Shown: one piece after another, positions 1-5,350 of the stretch | Position numbering within the stretch: position 1 is the first letter of the stretch | Layout: each line of letters begins with the position of its first letter | From: Flavobacterium sp. | GTDB lineage: Bacteria > Bacteroidota > Bacteroidia > Flavobacteriales > Flavobacteriaceae | Direction of reading: 5' to 3' | DNA: 5,350 nucleotides | NCBI RefSeq assembly: GCF_003525665.1 | Contig: NZ_DQDX01000127.1 | Location: forward strand, 1 to 5,350 | Translations under genes and position numbers: made by a program | Notes under the pieces: generated by a model | What the model was told of the DNA's origin: nothing | The model's input: only the letters and a program-made list of their open reading frames with translations | Databases searched by the model: none

Positions 1-99
1 TTTCTTTTTTTTTTTATTTTATATTTAAAAATATTTTTTTTTTATATTTTTTTTTTTTTTTTTTTTTTTAAAAACATTTTTTTTTTTTTCTTCTTTATT
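1..99. other. Extreme poly-T/A low-complexity tract, likely assembly edge or artefact
   Basis: Nearly every base is T or A, with T-runs of more than 10 and about 20 bases interrupted by short A-rich pieces. Only a few C occur, and there is no G on the given strand. Nothing else in the window is like this. It falls inside the 3' end of the small secreted gene, where a lysine-only tail would be needed. I read it as unreliable sequence rather than a terminator: there is no GC-containing hairpin. Confidence 0.65.
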
Positions 100-387
100 T
101 CTAAAAATGAATTCTAAGTAAATTTTATCACTGTTTTCTTTGGTTCTATAGTAGATTATCTTACTTAAATCAAACGAATGTAATTGTTCAATTGCATTGA
201 CTTTGTTAGAAAATAGATCAGAAAATAAATGGGTATTATATTTTACATGCATAAATTCTTTTTCTATTCTAATTTCCGTTCCGCTAATATTTGTATTCAA
301 GAAAGTTGTTAATTCTGCTTCATTCATGATTTCTTGCGAATAGATATGAAGTGAAAATAGGAATAGAAGTGTTAGTATTTTTTTCAT
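25..387 (-). CDS. Small secreted protein of unknown function, 3' end unreliable
   Basis: The gene starts 7 bp after the vWA gene stops, so it is probably the last seen gene of the operon. Residues 1-18 (MKKILTLLFLFSLHIYSQ) form a good signal peptide. Residues 19-98 look like an ordinary small mixed alpha/beta protein (for example TEIRIEKEFMHVKYN and KIIYYRTKENSDKIYLEFIF), but I recognise no family. From about residue 99 the sequence becomes almost pure lysine with a few N, V, I, F, Y, encoded by an A-run tract. That tail is probably not real protein: the region looks like homopolymer sequencing error or a contig end, and the true reading frame may shift or continue differently. The N-terminal 95 or so residues are credible; the stop at 25-27 is not. 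Confidence 0.6.
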   Translation of the reverse strand: MKKILTLLFLFSLHIYSQEIMNEAELTTFLNTNISGTEIRIEKEFMHVKYNTHLFSDLFSNKVNAIEQLHSFDLSKIIYYRTKENSDKIYLEFIFRNKEEKKKNVFKKKKKKKNIKKKYF

Positions 388-394
388 CTGAACT

Positions 395-2590
395 TTATCT
401 TACGTTTTCCACTAATCTTAAAAATTCTGCTCTGTATCCATCGGTGTCATTTACAACTCCTTCGGTTGCTAGTGCTAAAATATCTTCTTGTGATTTATTG
501 ATTACTAATTTAGAATCTCGCAATTTCAAACCTAACCAAGCTACAGACGAACTAAATTTGAAATCGGCAGATGATTCTTCTAGTTTCACAGATTTATTAG
601 AAATTATACTTGCCATTTCTATACTTTTATCGCCATCTGGTTTTTTATATCTAAATTTTATGGTTGCTAATTCAGGGTTCGAAATTTTCTCAATCGGTTC
701 AGCAACAATGGTGTATTTTAAATCTGTAGGTTCTTCAAATAATTCACTTTTTACATTTCTCGGAATGATTTCGTACAATGCAGTTACGGTGTGTCCGCTT
801 CCTAATTCTCCTGCATCGATGGCATCATTTTTAAAATCTTCTGCACGCAATTTTCTGTTTTCATATCCAATTAATCTATAAGCTTGAACATGAGCAGGAT
901 TGAACTCAATTTGAATTTTCACATCTTTTGCAATGGCAAACATCGATCCTTTAAATTCTTTACCCAAGAAACGATTGGCTTCTTGAATGTTGTCGATGTA
1001 GGCGTAATTTCCATTTCCTTTATCGGCTAAAGTTTCTAGTTTGCTGTCTTTATAATTTCCCATTCCGTAACCCAAACAAGTTAAGAAAACGCCCGATTTT
1101 CTTTTTTCTTCAATCATTCGTTGCATGTCATTATCAGAAGAAGCGCCAACATTAAAATCGCCATCGGTTGCAAGAATGACTCTATTGTTTCCTTCTTTTA
1201 TATAGTTTTCTTCTGCTGTTTTGTAGGCTAATTGAATTCCGGCGCCACCAGCAGTGCTTCCTCCAGATTGTAATTTTTCTAATGCATCAATTATTGTGTT
1301 TTTTTGATCTCCAGATGTTGATGGTAAAACCAATCCTGCTGCACCAGCATAAACCACAATGGCAACTTTATCTTCTTTGCGTAATTGGTTTACAAGAACT
1401 TTTAAAGATTGTTTTAAAAGCGGTAACTTATTTTCGTCACTCATCGAGCCAGAAACATCAATTAGAAATACTAAATTGGATGCCGGTAAGTTTTTAGATT
1501 CAATAGTTTTTCCTTGCAAGCCAATTCGAACCAATTTATTGTCAGAATTCCAAGGACAATCGCTGTACTCTGTATTGATTGAAAATGGATTATCTCTAAC
1601 AGGTTGTGGGTATTTGTATTTGAAAAAGTTAACCATTTCTTCAACTCTTACAGCATCTTTTGGAACTTTTTGTCCGTTGTTTATAAACCTACGAACATTG
1701 GTGTAAGAAGCATTATCAACGTCAATCGAGAATGTAGAAAGAGGCGAAGATTTCGGGCTTTCGAAAACATTTTCTACAAAAGATTCATAATCTTCATAGT
1801 TTACAGCTACTTTCGGAATATCTTTAATAATTGGTTTTTTTTGTACAATTGGATTTTTTTCGTCAGTTTCTAATTTGGTTTTAACCACAATAACGCCGTT
1901 TGCTCCATTTACTCCATAAAGTGCCGCACCTTGCGCTCCTTTTATAACATTTACCTGATCAATAAATTCGGGTTCTAATTTTTGGAATTCATCCATCGTT
2001 GCAATTTTGTAATCAATTACAATCAAAGCCTCGTTGTTGCCAGTAACGCTTCTGTTACCTCTAAGCACGATTCTTGTAGTTGGTTTTGTTCCATTATTGG
2101 TGTTGTTTATTTGAAGTCCGGATACCTTTCCAACAAGAGAACTTGGAGCCGACAAAGGTCTTGCGTTTTCATCAATAAAAGCTTTTCCTACATAACCATT
2201 TGGATTTGCCGATTGAGTTAGTTCTTGAGGATTTGTTTTAACTTTTCTTCTTTTAGATATGCCCATTGAACCAGTTACCAAGACTTCATCTAATACCTTT
2301 TTACTAGATTGTAATTTAACATTAATAACATTATTTGCACCAACCACTTTTGATTGATCTTCCAATCCAATAAAGCTATAAACCAAAGTTTCTCCAACAG
2401 ATGCTTTAATTGAATATTTACCGTCAATGTCTGTAGCGACGCCACGAGTTGTTCCTTTTACTACTACGTTAGCTCCTGGAAGTGTTCCGCCTGCATCAGA
2501 AACTACTCCTGTAATTGTTTTTTCTTGTCCAAAACTTAGGAAAGAAATAAGCATAGTAATGGCTAATGAAAATGTCTTTAAATTTTTCAT
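395..2590 (-). CDS. Secreted YfbK-type vWA protein with CarboxypepD_reg-like and plug-like domains
   Basis: With the start at 2590 the protein has 731 residues. In order: signal peptide 1-22; CarboxypepD_reg-like beta-sandwich about 25-97 (ITGVVSDAGGTLPGANV, GVATDIDGKYSI); plug-like domain about 100-240, ending in ALYGVNGANGVIVVKTK; the N-terminal module typical of this vWA family about 278-345 (SPLSTFSIDVDNASYTNVRRF, VRVEEMVNFF); a vWA domain from about 368 with MIDAS residues D378, S380 and S382 (DVSGS), T446 (GGSTAGG) and D476 (ATDGDFN); and a C-terminal domain of DUF3520 type about 548-728. All MIDAS residues are present, so metal-dependent ligand binding is likely. No beta-barrel, membrane anchor, lipobox or T9SS sorting domain is seen, so a periplasmic location is likely. 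I chose ATG 2590 because the signal peptide begins there exactly as in the upstream paralogue; the frame is open to ATG 2686 (763 residues) and ATG 2620, and 2686 carries the conserved leader. Genes of this family commonly neighbour ECF sigma genes in Bacteroidota. Confidence 0.9.
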   Translation of the reverse strand: MKNLKTFSLAITMLISFLSFGQEKTITGVVSDAGGTLPGANVVVKGTTRGVATDIDGKYSIKASVGETLVYSFIGLEDQSKVVGANNVINVKLQSSKKVLDEVLVTGSMGISKRRKVKTNPQELTQSANPNGYVGKAFIDENARPLSAPSSLVGKVSGLQINNTNNGTKPTTRIVLRGNRSVTGNNEALIVIDYKIATMDEFQKLEPEFIDQVNVIKGAQGAALYGVNGANGVIVVKTKLETDEKNPIVQKKPIIKDIPKVAVNYEDYESFVENVFESPKSSPLSTFSIDVDNASYTNVRRFINNGQKVPKDAVRVEEMVNFFKYKYPQPVRDNPFSINTEYSDCPWNSDNKLVRIGLQGKTIESKNLPASNLVFLIDVSGSMSDENKLPLLKQSLKVLVNQLRKEDKVAIVVYAGAAGLVLPSTSGDQKNTIIDALEKLQSGGSTAGGAGIQLAYKTAEENYIKEGNNRVILATDGDFNVGASSDNDMQRMIEEKRKSGVFLTCLGYGMGNYKDSKLETLADKGNGNYAYIDNIQEANRFLGKEFKGSMFAIAKDVKIQIEFNPAHVQAYRLIGYENRKLRAEDFKNDAIDAGELGSGHTVTALYEIIPRNVKSELFEEPTDLKYTIVAEPIEKISNPELATIKFRYKKPDGDKSIEMASIISNKSVKLEESSADFKFSSSVAWLGLKLRDSKLVINKSQEDILALATEGVVNDTDGYRAEFLRLVENVR
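2525..2590 (-). repeat. Duplicated signal-peptide block, downstream copy
   Basis: These 66 bp match 3386-3451 at 65 of 66 positions and lie exactly 861 bp away (287 codons). The block encodes the signal peptide of the vWA protein in the same frame as in the plug-only gene. Identity ends abruptly where the mature proteins begin, and the plug regions farther on are visibly more diverged. Confidence 0.92.
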
Positions 2591-2686
2591 ATATGTAAAA
2601 TTTGATTTGTTAACGGTCATATATGGTATCGCCTTTTTATTTATTGGTGTTTGCTTGCGCAAACTTGTTGTTAATGGCGATTTCAT
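2591..2686 (-). other. 96-bp in-frame insertion between leader and signal peptide
   Basis: Compared with the plug-only gene, 96 bp are added between the leader's start codon and the signal-peptide start. The segment is bounded by TTTCAT at 2585-2590 and 2681-2686, as in a 6-bp target-site duplication. It holds nested inverted repeats: ATCGCC (2628-2633) with GGCGAT (2676-2681), and GTTTGC-TTGC-GCAAAC around 2649-2664. It also carries CATATATG twice (2588-2595 and 2618-2625). The minus-strand frame is open throughout, offering alternative starts at 2686 and 2620. No matching terminal inverted repeats were found at the very ends, so it is not a classical MITE. Confidence 0.6.
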
Positions 2687-2703
2687 AATATTGATTTTTA
2701 AGA
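2681..2703 (-). repeat. Duplicated leader block in front of the vWA gene
   Basis: This 23-bp sequence, which includes an ATG at 2684-2686, is identical to 3446-3468. Similarity continues more loosely for about 15 bp upstream (an ATAAA/AAAAAA stretch). In the plug-only gene the same sequence is the immediate leader and start codon of the signal peptide. Confidence 0.85.
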
Positions 2704-2839
2704 TTTATGTTTTTTTATTGCAATAGGATTAATCGGAGCAATCAGGCGCTTTCGGAAAAATAATAAAGTAGTAATCCTAAAGTTTTTTGCTAAATTTTGC
2801 TGTGATTTTTTCTTGCAAGGATAGCTTTTAGAAATGTTT
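2687..2839 (-). other. Intergenic spacer with inverted repeat, no gene seen
   Basis: This is the one sizeable gap inside the cluster. It contains AGGATTA (2725-2731) and its exact complement TAATCCT (2772-2778), enclosing GC-richer sequence with CGGAGCAATCAGGCGCTTTCGG, and a CTTGCAAG palindrome (2812-2819) close after the plug-only gene. I see no ORF, no TAnnTTTG promoter with a matching -33 TTG, and no hairpin followed by a T-run in the direction of transcription. It may be an mRNA structure that tunes or protects the vWA message, or a degenerate intergenic repeat. Confidence 0.4.
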
Positions 2840-3451
2840 CTATTTGGTATAGTTTACAACTACTTTAGGAGCATTTTCAATAATTGATTCGTTTTCCATG
2901 GTCAAATTATCTTCATCACATTCTTCTTTAGTTCTAACCATAATAACACCGTTAGCTCCGTTAGCTCCATAAAGTGCTGCACCTTGAACTCCTTTAATAA
3001 CATATATCGAATCTACAGTTTCTGGAGCTAATGCTGTAAAAATGTCAGTTGTAGAAATTACATTATCGATTACGATTAAAGCTTCATTGTTGCCTGAAAT
3101 CGAGCGATTACCTCTTATAATGATTCGTGAAGTTGGATTAACGCTATTATCTGTTGTGTTTATTTGTAATCCAGAAACTTTTCCTATCAAACTCTGAGCA
3201 ATGTTTGGATTAGCGCATTGTGTCAATTCTTTCGATTTCACAATTTGAGTGGAATAAGTTTGTGCGTCTTTTTTCTTTACTATGCCCATTGCGCCTACAA
3301 CATTGGCATCATTAAGGAGTTCATTTCGATTGGTTAAAACCTTTGATTTTTTGTTTTGATTTTCTTGTACTGTTTTGCTTGAATTTTGTCCAAAACTTAG
3401 GAAAGAAATAAGCATAGTAATGGCTAATGAAAATGGCTTTAAATTTTTCAT
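2840..3451 (-). CDS. Short secreted TonB-receptor plug-domain protein, no beta-barrel
   Basis: The 203-residue product has a clear signal peptide (1-22, MKNLKPFSLAITMLISFLSFGQ region, probably cut near G21/Q22), a lysine/asparagine-rich linker (23-50), and a plug-like domain (about 51-176) with VVGAMGI, LIGKVSGLQI, IIIRGNRSISGNNEALIVID and VIKGVQGAALYGANGANGVIMVRTK. It ends soon after at KVVVNYTK with no barrel and no other domain. From G90 to Y201 it aligns without gaps to the plug region of the next gene, at about two thirds identity by eye, and it stops exactly where that protein runs into its vWA part. It lacks the CarboxypepD_reg-like domain found there. It starts 30 bp after the anti-sigma stop, so it belongs to that operon. 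The start is secure because the signal peptide begins at this ATG. It could be a functional soluble periplasmic partner, or a truncated copy of the vWA gene on its way to loss; the well-kept frame favours the first. Confidence 0.85.
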   Translation of the reverse strand: MKNLKPFSLAITMLISFLSFGQNSSKTVQENQNKKSKVLTNRNELLNDANVVGAMGIVKKKDAQTYSTQIVKSKELTQCANPNIAQSLIGKVSGLQINTTDNSVNPTSRIIIRGNRSISGNNEALIVIDNVISTTDIFTALAPETVDSIYVIKGVQGAALYGANGANGVIMVRTKEECDEDNLTMENESIIENAPKVVVNYTK

Positions 3452-3468
3452 AATATTGATTTTTAAGA
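3386..3468 (-). repeat. Duplicated signal-peptide and leader block, upstream copy
   Basis: This copy is intact: the 66-bp segment 3386-3451 (signal-peptide codons) runs straight into the leader 3452-3468. The signal-peptide part is identical to 2525-2590 except for one base (3436 G versus 2575 T, giving Pro6 versus Thr6). The leader with the start codon, 3446-3468, is identical to 2681-2703. In the vWA gene the two parts are separated by 90 bp plus a repeated TTTCAT, so this copy shows the probable ancestral arrangement. Confidence 0.9.
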
Positions 3469-3481
3469 GGTTATGTGTTTT

Positions 3482-4435
3482 TTAGTTCTTCTTTTTAACG
3501 GATGGTTTTCCGTTTTTTGTGGTTACAATTACAACGCCTTTTTTACCTTTTTCACCATAAATTGAGGTCGCTTTTTCGGGTTGTAACACAGTGAATGATT
3601 CTATTTCTTGCTTGTTCAAAGGCGAATATGGACTTGTAGGCTTTGGTCCAAACATTTCTAACTCGGTGTACTCAATTCCGTTGATAATGTATAATGGTTC
3701 TTTTAATTCTACTATAACATCAATGTCGTTATCCGGTAAATCTGAAAATTTCTTATCGGTTAATTTATCATCGACAATTACTATTGGATCTAATTTTTTT
3801 GGTTTTAATTCTTTCTTTGCAGCTGCATCTTTAATCATTTTTTCAATTTCAGAAGATTTTTGGGCTTCTTTATACTCAACACCGCGCGATTCAAATTTTG
3901 GACTTCCCATCCAAGTTCCAGAATTATTTGAGGAAGCAGGATTTAAATAACTTTTACTTGGTGCAGATTCTGGAATTAAATCTTTACTTACTTCTAAATA
4001 ACCATTTTCAGATTTTTTTGTTTCTTCAACAGATTCTGCTGTTGCAACAGTATTTGGCTTTTTTATTTGTTCTTCAAGAATTTCTGCAGCGTTTTCTTTT
4101 ATACTCGGATTAATTTCGTCGCTTTGAACTAGTGCATTTTGGTTTTCTAAAGTACTTTCAATTATCGGTTTGATTGAATCTTTTGTTACAACTTCGTTTT
4201 GTGGAACAACTACAACTTCATCCGATTTCATAAATTGATAGCCAATAGAAACAACTAGTAAGATTGAAGCGGCAATCATTAATTTTTTCCAATTGTTGTT
4301 GTGTTTCTTTTCTACTTTGGTGTCGAGTTTTGCATCAATACGCGACCAAACTTTTTCCATTCCTGGAAAATCTTGGTTTTCTGCATTTTCCGCAGCCGAT
4401 TTTATTTTGTTAAACAACGTATCTTTATTGTCCAT
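3482..4435 (-). CDS. Single-pass membrane anti-sigma-like protein with plug-like C-terminal domain
   Basis: The protein has 317 residues. Residues 1-50 are hydrophilic and probably cytoplasmic, with an amphipathic stretch (MEKVWSRIDAKLD, 26-38) where an anti-sigma domain would bind the sigma factor. One hydrophobic segment (about 52-68, LMIAASILLVVSIGYQF) follows a basic HNNNWKK, giving an N-in topology. A long low-complexity acidic/lysine-rich periplasmic region (70-240) leads to a small C-terminal domain (about 245-308) with PLYIINGIEY, then ESFTVL, then SIYGEKGKKGVVIVTTKNG. That is the layout of the end of a TonB-receptor plug domain. There is no HxxxCxxC zinc motif, so it is not a ZAS anti-sigma factor. 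Its gene begins 2 bp after the sigma stop, which is the main support for an anti-sigma role. The C-terminal domain is shared with the two secreted products encoded next, suggesting it senses or binds them. Function as anti-sigma is inference; topology and plug likeness are visible. Confidence 0.8.
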   Translation of the reverse strand: MDNKDTLFNKIKSAAENAENQDFPGMEKVWSRIDAKLDTKVEKKHNNNWKKLMIAASILLVVSIGYQFMKSDEVVVVPQNEVVTKDSIKPIIESTLENQNALVQSDEINPSIKENAAEILEEQIKKPNTVATAESVEETKKSENGYLEVSKDLIPESAPSKSYLNPASSNNSGTWMGSPKFESRGVEYKEAQKSSEIEKMIKDAAAKKELKPKKLDPIVIVDDKLTDKKFSDLPDNDIDVIVELKEPLYIINGIEYTELEMFGPKPTSPYSPLNKQEIESFTVLQPEKATSIYGEKGKKGVVIVTTKNGKPSVKKKN

Positions 4436-4437
4436 GA

Positions 4438-4974
4438 TTAATTCGATTTTTGATAATAATGATTGTTGACTAATTCTTTTAATTTGGTTTTAGCCACATT
4501 CAATTGTGATTTTGATGTTCCTTCTGATATCTTCAACATTTCTGAAATTTCTTTGTGTCCATAACCTTCAATCACAAATAAATTAAAAATTGTTTTGCAT
4601 CCGTCAGGAATAAAATTAAGTAAATTGAGCAAATCTTCTTCTTCAAGATTGGTTTCTGGCAACGTTTCTGGTTGCAATTGAATACTCGCTTCCTCAATAT
4701 ATATGTTGAAATTTATATTTCTTTTTAATTGATGAAGGCATTGATTTACCGTTATTTTTCTTGCCCAAGCTTCAAAAGCGCCGAGTTCTTTGAGTTGTTC
4801 CATTTTTGTAAAAATAGTATAGAACGCATCGGCCAATACTTCTTCAATTTCTTCTTCCTTTTTTAAATACCGTTTGCAGGTGCGATACAACTTAGGCGAC
4901 ATGTATTCGTACACGTGTCGTTGCGCTTCGCGTTGCATTTTTCGGCAGTTAATTAATATGTTTTCGTTTATCAC
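4438..4974 (-). CDS. ECF-type RNA polymerase sigma factor (sigma-70 family)
   Basis: At 178 residues this has the usual ECF size and only the sigma region 2 and region 4 modules. Region 2 lies at about residues 20-88: RHVYEYMSPKLYRTCKRYL, then EEIEEVLADAFYTIFTKM, the core-binding segment, then AFEAWARKITVNQCLHQLKRN, the -10 recognition segment. An acidic linker (about 100-115) leads to region 4 at about 115-168, with IPDGCKTIFNLFVIEGYGHKEI and the helix-turn-helix EISEMLKISEGTSKSQLNVAK, which reads the -35 element. The ATG at 4974 places the first helix (INCRKMQREAQ) where family members have it, and there is no upstream Shine-Dalgarno, as is normal in this phylum. The next gene begins 2 bp after the stop and encodes a likely anti-sigma factor, so the two are co-transcribed and probably translationally linked. 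The protein is expected in the cytoplasm, held inactive at the membrane until a signal arrives. The regulon cannot be read directly; the downstream genes are the obvious candidates. Confidence 0.93.
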   Translation of the reverse strand: MINENILINCRKMQREAQRHVYEYMSPKLYRTCKRYLKKEEEIEEVLADAFYTIFTKMEQLKELGAFEAWARKITVNQCLHQLKRNINFNIYIEEASIQLQPETLPETNLEEEDLLNLLNFIPDGCKTIFNLFVIEGYGHKEISEMLKISEGTSKSQLNVAKTKLKELVNNHYYQKSN

Positions 4975-4992
4975 AAGTAAGGTCTTTAATGT

Positions 4993-5022
4993 ATAGAGTA
5001 CATTTTTTATAAAAAGGTTGGG
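4993..5022 (-). promoter_or_regulatory. Candidate ECF-type promoter for the sigma/anti-sigma operon
   Basis: Read on the minus strand, CCCAACC (5022-5016) is followed after a 17-bp spacer by CTCTAT (4998-4993), about 18 bp before the sigma-factor ATG. An AAC-containing -35 element is typical of ECF sigma promoters, and such sigma factors often activate their own gene. The spacer contains the perfect AT palindrome TTTTTATAAAAA (5004-5015). I see no Bacteroidota housekeeping promoter (TAnnTTTG at -7) in this gap. The assignment rests on position and motif shape only. Confidence 0.4.
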
Positions 5023-5027
5023 AAGAT

Positions 5028-5350
5028 CTATTTTTTATTTTTAATTATTTTATTTCTCAGAACCTTATCAGTAGTCAATATTATTATTTCTGTATCAATA
5101 TTTTTTTCGTCTAATGCATTACTAAAAGAGCCAACTACATAATATTTAGAATTTGCATTACTTATCATTCCTTCTAGTGAAGTTAACTTATTATCACAGA
5201 TGAATATTGATTTTCTAGTTCTTCCATCACATATTAATTTATGATTATTTTTAATTGATATAATTCCTCTGTTCGAATCTTCACCAAAGTATTCTTTCAA
5301 ATGAGCATTGTTTTTTGGAATCACATTTATTGATGAAATATTGATATTTT
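5028..5350 (-). CDS. C-terminal part of a protein with a possible plug-like domain end (5' end outside window)
   Basis: The reading frame stays open to the right edge, so this is the 3' end of a longer gene. The only start-like codon in frame is a GTG at 5322-5324, and the residues before it (NINISSIN) continue a plausible protein, so I do not take GTG as the start. The first visible stretch, SINVIP...EYFGEDSNRGIISIKN, matches the layout of the end of a TonB-receptor plug domain (compare VNVIKG...ALYGVNGANGVIVVKT in the vWA gene downstream), with F for Y and a poorer glycine pattern. About 65 further residues follow that I do not recognise, rich in Ile and Lys with two Cys (LICDG, FICDN). The gene ends with TAG 53 bp before the sigma-factor ATG, on the same strand. 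Function unknown; it could be another envelope component of the same system or simply an unrelated neighbour. Confidence 0.6.
   Translation of the reverse strand, partial: NINISSINVIPKNNAHLKEYFGEDSNRGIISIKNNHKLICDGRTRKSIFICDNKLTSLEGMISNANSKYYVVGSFSNALDEKNIDTEIIILTTDKVLRNKIIKNKK

Noticed and set aside
1..99. Rho-independent terminator from the long T-run
   Set aside because: The T-run is on the plus strand while transcription is on the minus strand, and no stable hairpin precedes it.
351..881. Open frame of 176 codons on the plus strand
   Set aside because: It lies opposite the 3' part of the vWA gene and the start of the small secreted gene; its translation is serine/leucine-rich antisense sequence without recognisable features.
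1282..2221. Several plus-strand open frames of 71-115 codons
   Set aside because: All are antisense to the well-supported vWA gene, overlap each other in different frames and show no domain or signal peptide.
2591..2686. A genuine 32-residue N-terminal extension of the vWA protein
   Set aside because: The signal peptide begins at the internal ATG, matching the upstream paralogue, and the extension would bury it. Kept as an alternative because the conserved leader sits before the outer ATG.
2427..2726. Plus-strand open frame of 99 codons with a hydrophobic stretch
   Set aside because: The hydrophobic part is largely antisense to the signal peptide and the inserted segment; no independent support.
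3591..4113. Two plus-strand open frames opposite the anti-sigma-like gene
   Set aside because: Shadows of a low-complexity coding region on the other strand; leucine/phenylalanine richness follows from lysine/glutamate codons in antisense.
5028..5324. A complete 98-residue gene starting at GTG
   Set aside because: The frame is open upstream to the window edge with plausible coding sequence, so a truncated longer gene is more likely.
1..5350. CRISPR array, tRNA, rRNA or insertion sequence
   Set aside because: No regularly spaced repeats, no cloverleaf-like sequence, and no transposase reading frame were seen.

Overview
The window is AT-rich and has the gene style of Bacteroidota, most likely a Flavobacteriaceae member close to Flavobacterium. 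The signs are no Shine-Dalgarno-like sequences before starts, signal peptides ending in SFGQ, carboxypeptidase-regulatory-like and TonB-receptor plug-like domains, and an ECF sigma factor followed at once by a single-pass anti-sigma-like protein. This placement is inference; no rRNA or marker gene is present.

All supported genes lie on the minus strand, so transcription runs from high to low coordinates. In that order: the 3' end of a gene cut by the window edge (5350-5028), whose visible start resembles the end of a plug domain; a 53-bp gap with a candidate ECF-type promoter; an ECF sigma factor (4974-4438); a membrane anti-sigma-like protein with a plug-like C-terminus (4435-3482, 2-bp gap); a short secreted plug-only protein (3451-2840, 30-bp gap); a 150-250-bp spacer with inverted repeats and a 96-bp in-frame insertion; a large secreted protein with CarboxypepD_reg-like, plug-like and YfbK-type vWA modules (2590-395); and a small secreted protein of unknown function (387-25, 7-bp gap). 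The last 100 bases are an extreme poly-T/A tract that looks like a contig end or homopolymer artefact.

The sigma/anti-sigma pair probably controls this cluster and itself. The striking feature is that the plug-end signature (roughly V-x-x-G-x-x-A-x-x-Y-G-x-x-G-x-x-G-V-I-x-V-x-T-K) occurs in three consecutive genes without any TonB-receptor beta-barrel, and probably in a fourth at the right edge. I infer an envelope sensing or assembly system in which plug modules act as periplasmic interaction domains and the vWA protein supplies a metal-dependent adhesion module. No ligand or function can be read from the sequence.

The plug-only gene and the vWA gene are a tandem partial duplication. They share a 66-bp block encoding the signal peptide with one mismatch, and a 23-bp leader block. 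In the vWA gene these two blocks are pushed apart by a 96-bp in-frame segment flanked by TTTCAT.
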